This document shows, one piece after another, positions 61,942-64,000 of a stretch of 64,000 bases of DNA. The translations under genes were made by a program, and so were the position numbers. The notes beneath the pieces are model-generated. The model had not been told where the DNA came from. It made no database searches and saw only the letters and a program-made list of their open reading frames with translations. Source of the DNA: CAZPXZ01 sp965221505 (GTDB lineage: Bacteria; Pseudomonadota; Alphaproteobacteria; Rhodobacterales; CAZPXZ01); contig CBDCSI010000001.1 of assembly GCA_965221505.1 (NCBI GenBank), forward strand, positions 248,001 to 312,000, given 5' to 3'. The stretch's first letter is position 1. Every line of letters begins with the position of its first letter.

Positions 61942-62682
61942 GTGGCCCGCGCGGTGTGCGCCGCCGGGCCATGGCCGGGAACGATTCAGCTTCGATTGGC
62001 AACAGATCTCCCCGGCGAGGCGTATGTTAGCGACAAAGGCTGGCAGCGTGCGACTCTGCGCCGTTGTCCGGTTCATCCGTCGGGCGGTTGCGGTTTCGCG
62101 CGTCACGGCACGTATTCTCGTCGAGTGTGTTCTACCGATCCGTCGAAGCGAGCGAAGATCGCGCGTTACTACTGCCGGAAGGGTCGGGTGACGTTTTCGC
62201 TGTTGCCGGATTGCTTTGCGGCCCGCTTTCCGGGCCAGCTGAGGGAGTGGGAAGAGGTTGTCGGGGCTGCGGCTGCGTCGAACGTGGTTCAGGCGGCTGC
62301 GTTGCATCCGGCGGGGGCCGAGGTCGACCTGCCGTTTCGGGAGCGCTGGGTTCGTCGGCGGCTGCACGCGACGGCGGCTGTGCTCCGTTCGGTGCGAGGG
62401 TTGTTTCCGGATCGGTTTTCGGGTTGCGAGCCGACGGCGGCGTCGCTGCGCGCGGCGCTGGGGGTGCCCTGGCTTCTGGTCGCGCTTCGGGTTCTGTGCG
62501 CGGATTTTCTTCATCGGATTTGGCCTCCGGTTGGCTTCCGGTTGCCGGAGGAGAGCGATCCGGCGGCTGCGGAGCGGCTGCAACACTTGTCGGGGATCGT
62601 TTCTGGGGTTGAGGGGATCTACGGTCCCCGAGCGCGGCATGTAGGGCCGCGAGGACCGCCGGAAGGAGGCGACGATGAGTGA
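61942..62682 (+). CDS. Transposase-associated zinc-ribbon protein (DUF6431-like)
   Basis: A product of up to 246 residues. Similarity starts at about residue 38 with a zinc-ribbon-like pattern: RRCPVHPSGGCGFARHGTYS, then ARYYCRKGRVTFSLLPDCFA. This resembles short Zn-ribbon proteins found next to DDE transposases. A helical region follows (AAAASNVVQAAALHPAGAEV, then ERWVRRRLHATAAVLRSVRG), and the C-terminus is Pro/Gly-rich. It overlaps the transposase gene by eight bases, so the two are coupled. The start GTG 61942 follows GGAGGTAGCGGGAG. The first 35 residues lack similarity and a later start is possible. Likely a DNA-binding helper. Confidence 0.6.
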   Translation: MARAVCAAGPWPGTIQLRLATDLPGEAYVSDKGWQRATLRRCPVHPSGGCGFARHGTYSRRVCSTDPSKRAKIARYYCRKGRVTFSLLPDCFAARFPGQLREWEEVVGAAAASNVVQAAALHPAGAEVDLPFRERWVRRRLHATAAVLRSVRGLFPDRFSGCEPTAASLRAALGVPWLLVALRVLCADFLHRIWPPVGFRLPEESDPAAAERLQHLSGIVSGVEGIYGPRARHVGPRGPPEGGDDE

Positions 62683-64000
62683 GGAGAGGCGCCGGAGAGA
62701 GGCGGAAAGCCGCCGGATACGGGAGAGGAGCGACCGGAGGAAGACGGTGGCCGTGTTCCGGCACTGGGTGATTTCGCCGCTGCGGCTGGAGACGCGGGGG
62801 ACGAAGGCGTGGCGCGAGCGGCTTCGGGAGCTTTCCGCCCGGAAGTGGGCGATTCCGGGTTCGGAGCGGACGCGGATCGCGCCGCAGACGATTCGGGACT
62901 GGTTTCGGCGGTATGAGGCGGAGGGCCTCGACGGGCTGAAGCCGAAGCGGCGCCGGGACCGGGGCACGACGCGCCGGTTGCGCCCCGAGACGATCGAGGC
63001 GTTGCTGGAGATCAAGCGGGCGAGTCCGGCGAGCAGCGTGCCGCGGGTGATCCGCACGGCGCGTGCCGAGGGCCGGGTGCCGCAGGCCGAGCGGCTGTCG
63101 CGCTCGACGGTGTATCGGCTGTTCCGCAACGAGGGGCTCATGGACCCGGCGGCCGCCGGCCCGTCGGTCGAGCGCCGGAAGTTCGGCTACGAGTTCGCCG
63201 GCGAGCTGTGGATGAGCGACGTGCTGCACGGGCCGCGGGTTCCCGACGGCTCGCGCAAGGGGGTCAAGCGGAAGACGTATCTGATCCTGTTTCTCGACGA
63301 CGCCACGCGCGTGGTGCCGTACGCCGAGTTCCGCTTCTCCGAAGACACCGCGAACTTCCTGCAGGTCTTTCGGGGCGCGCTTGAGCGGCGCGGCAAGCCG
63401 GACCGACTGTATGTCGACAACGGGTCCGCGTATCGCTCGCTGCACACCAGGCTGGTTTGCGCCAAGCTGGACGTCTCGCTGACGTATGCGCGGGCCCAGG
63501 ATCCCGCGGGAAAGGGCAAGATCGAACGGTTCTTCCGCACCGTCCGCGGCTCGTTCCTGACCCACCTGGATGCCGAGGGCACGCGCGACCTCGACACGCT
63601 GAACCGGCGGTTCCACGTCTGGGTCGAGAGGGAGTACCACCGTTCGCCGCACGGCGGGATCGGCGTCACACCGCTGGAGAAGTGGGCGATGACCGGCGGC
63701 GAGGTGAAGTACTTCGATCCCGCGCTCGATCTCGACGCCCTGTTTCTGCTCGAGGAGGAACGCCGGGTCTACAAGGACCAGACGGTGCGGCTGCGGAACC
63801 GGTTCTACGAGGTCGACGCCCATCTCGTCGGCAAGAGGGTCGTGCTGCACGTCGACCCCAAGGCGCCGCCGCAGCGGCCCATCCGCGTCACGCTCGACGG
63901 CCGCGACGCCGGGTTCGCCACGCCGGTCGACCTCGCCGCCAACGCCCGCCGGCGTCGGAAGAAGCCGCCCAGCCCCGGGATCTCGTTTAGCCGCGACGAC
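62675..64000 (+). CDS. DDE transposase (integrase-core type), C-terminus beyond the window
   Basis: At least 442 residues, open to the window end. After a charged start come helix-turn-helix parts (RIAPQTIRDWFRRYEAEGLD and LSRSTVYRLFRNEGLMD), then the integrase core with Asp182 in GELWMSDVLHGPR, Asp248 in RLYVDNGSAYRS and Glu284 in GKGKIERFFRTVRG. A Mu-type C-terminal beta-barrel follows (DQTVRLRNRFYEVDAHLVGK, RVVLHVDPKAPPQ) and a basic end. All three catalytic residues are present. The ATG at 62675 follows GGAAGGAGGCGACG. The architecture is that of IS481/Mu-like transposases. Confidence 0.88.
   Translation, partial: MSEERRRREAESRRIRERSDRRKTVAVFRHWVISPLRLETRGTKAWRERLRELSARKWAIPGSERTRIAPQTIRDWFRRYEAEGLDGLKPKRRRDRGTTRRLRPETIEALLEIKRASPASSVPRVIRTARAEGRVPQAERLSRSTVYRLFRNEGLMDPAAAGPSVERRKFGYEFAGELWMSDVLHGPRVPDGSRKGVKRKTYLILFLDDATRVVPYAEFRFSEDTANFLQVFRGALERRGKPDRLYVDNGSAYRSLHTRLVCAKLDVSLTYARAQDPAGKGKIERFFRTVRGSFLTHLDAEGTRDLDTLNRRFHVWVEREYHRSPHGGIGVTPLEKWAMTGGEVKYFDPALDLDALFLLEEERRVYKDQTVRLRNRFYEVDAHLVGKRVVLHVDPKAPPQRPIRVTLDGRDAGFATPVDLAANARRRRKKPPSPGISFSRDD

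Larger units (their letters stand above)
61666..64000 (+). mobile_element. DDE transposon with zinc-ribbon partner and repeated end boxes (runs off the right edge)
   Basis: The left end is placed near 61666 (TGTAGCGGGGCGC), where GC content rises sharply and a series of GTAGSGG boxes begins. It carries a zinc-ribbon protein gene overlapping a DDE transposase gene. The right end, any further genes (for example an AAA ATPase) and the target duplication are outside the window, so the family and the exact left border remain provisional. Multiple internal binding sites near the end recall Mu, Tn7 and Tn5053-type elements. Confidence 0.65.

Overview
The window looks like a chromosomal segment of a GC-rich alphaproteobacterium. 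The evidence is a free-standing F0 operon atpI-atpB-atpE-atpF'-atpF with two b-type subunits, a YlxR protein fused to an L7Ae-like domain beside nusA and infB, leuC directly behind rplS, and an ethylmalonyl-CoA mutase gene divergent from crotonyl-CoA carboxylase/reductase. The species cannot be named from the sequence.

Layout. 1-6.3 kb: truB(partial)-rbfA-infB-ylxR-nusA-rimP on the minus strand, with a promoter and an intrinsic terminator in front of rimP. 7.4-8.5 kb: an Rpn-type nuclease gene with an internal tandem duplication. 8.8-14.3 kb: ffh-rpsP-rimM-trmD-rplS-leuC-sco on the minus strand behind a good sigma-70 promoter. 14.7-18.3 kb: an orphan HicB-like gene, then a secreted-protein gene cut by an IS66-family element. 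The element has exact ends and an 8-bp target duplication, and it carries an adenine-specific DNA methylase gene coupled to its transposase. 18.9-30.5 kb: a sugar-utilisation locus with a divergent dehydrogenase, a GntR-type operator and a long run of stop/start-overlapping genes. These comprise an acetoacetate-decarboxylase-like enzyme, a 2-hydroxyacid dehydrogenase, a rhamnose-type ABC importer, a FadR-type regulator, Gfo/Idh and TIM-barrel enzymes, an L-rhamnose mutarotase and an enolase-superfamily dehydratase. 30.8-36.7 kb: six tandem paralogues of an unrecognised protein of about 150 residues, most with the same upstream box, separated by non-coding and partly duplicated spacers. 37.8-39.2 kb: a broken Fic gene. 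39.6-54.1 kb: core and metabolic genes (two MFS transporters, zapE, dapA-smpB, the F0 operon, an iron-type binding protein, a GH3-like protein, ecm and ccr).

54.5-64.0 kb is an accessory block. A frameshifted IS1634-type transposase lies on the left and a larger DDE element with repeated end boxes lies on the right, running off the window. Between them is a visibly AT-richer two-gene unit: a ComEC-like metallo-beta-lactamase-fold protein and a 1172-residue fusion. The fusion has, in order, an E2-like domain, a ThiF/E1-like domain, a JAB/JAMM protease and a patatin phospholipase, with all key residues visible. This resembles the ancillary and effector parts of a type II CBASS defence system collapsed into one polypeptide, but no CD-NTase or ubiquitin-like gene is nearby. 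It is the best candidate for an undescribed system. The six-paralogue array is the second.
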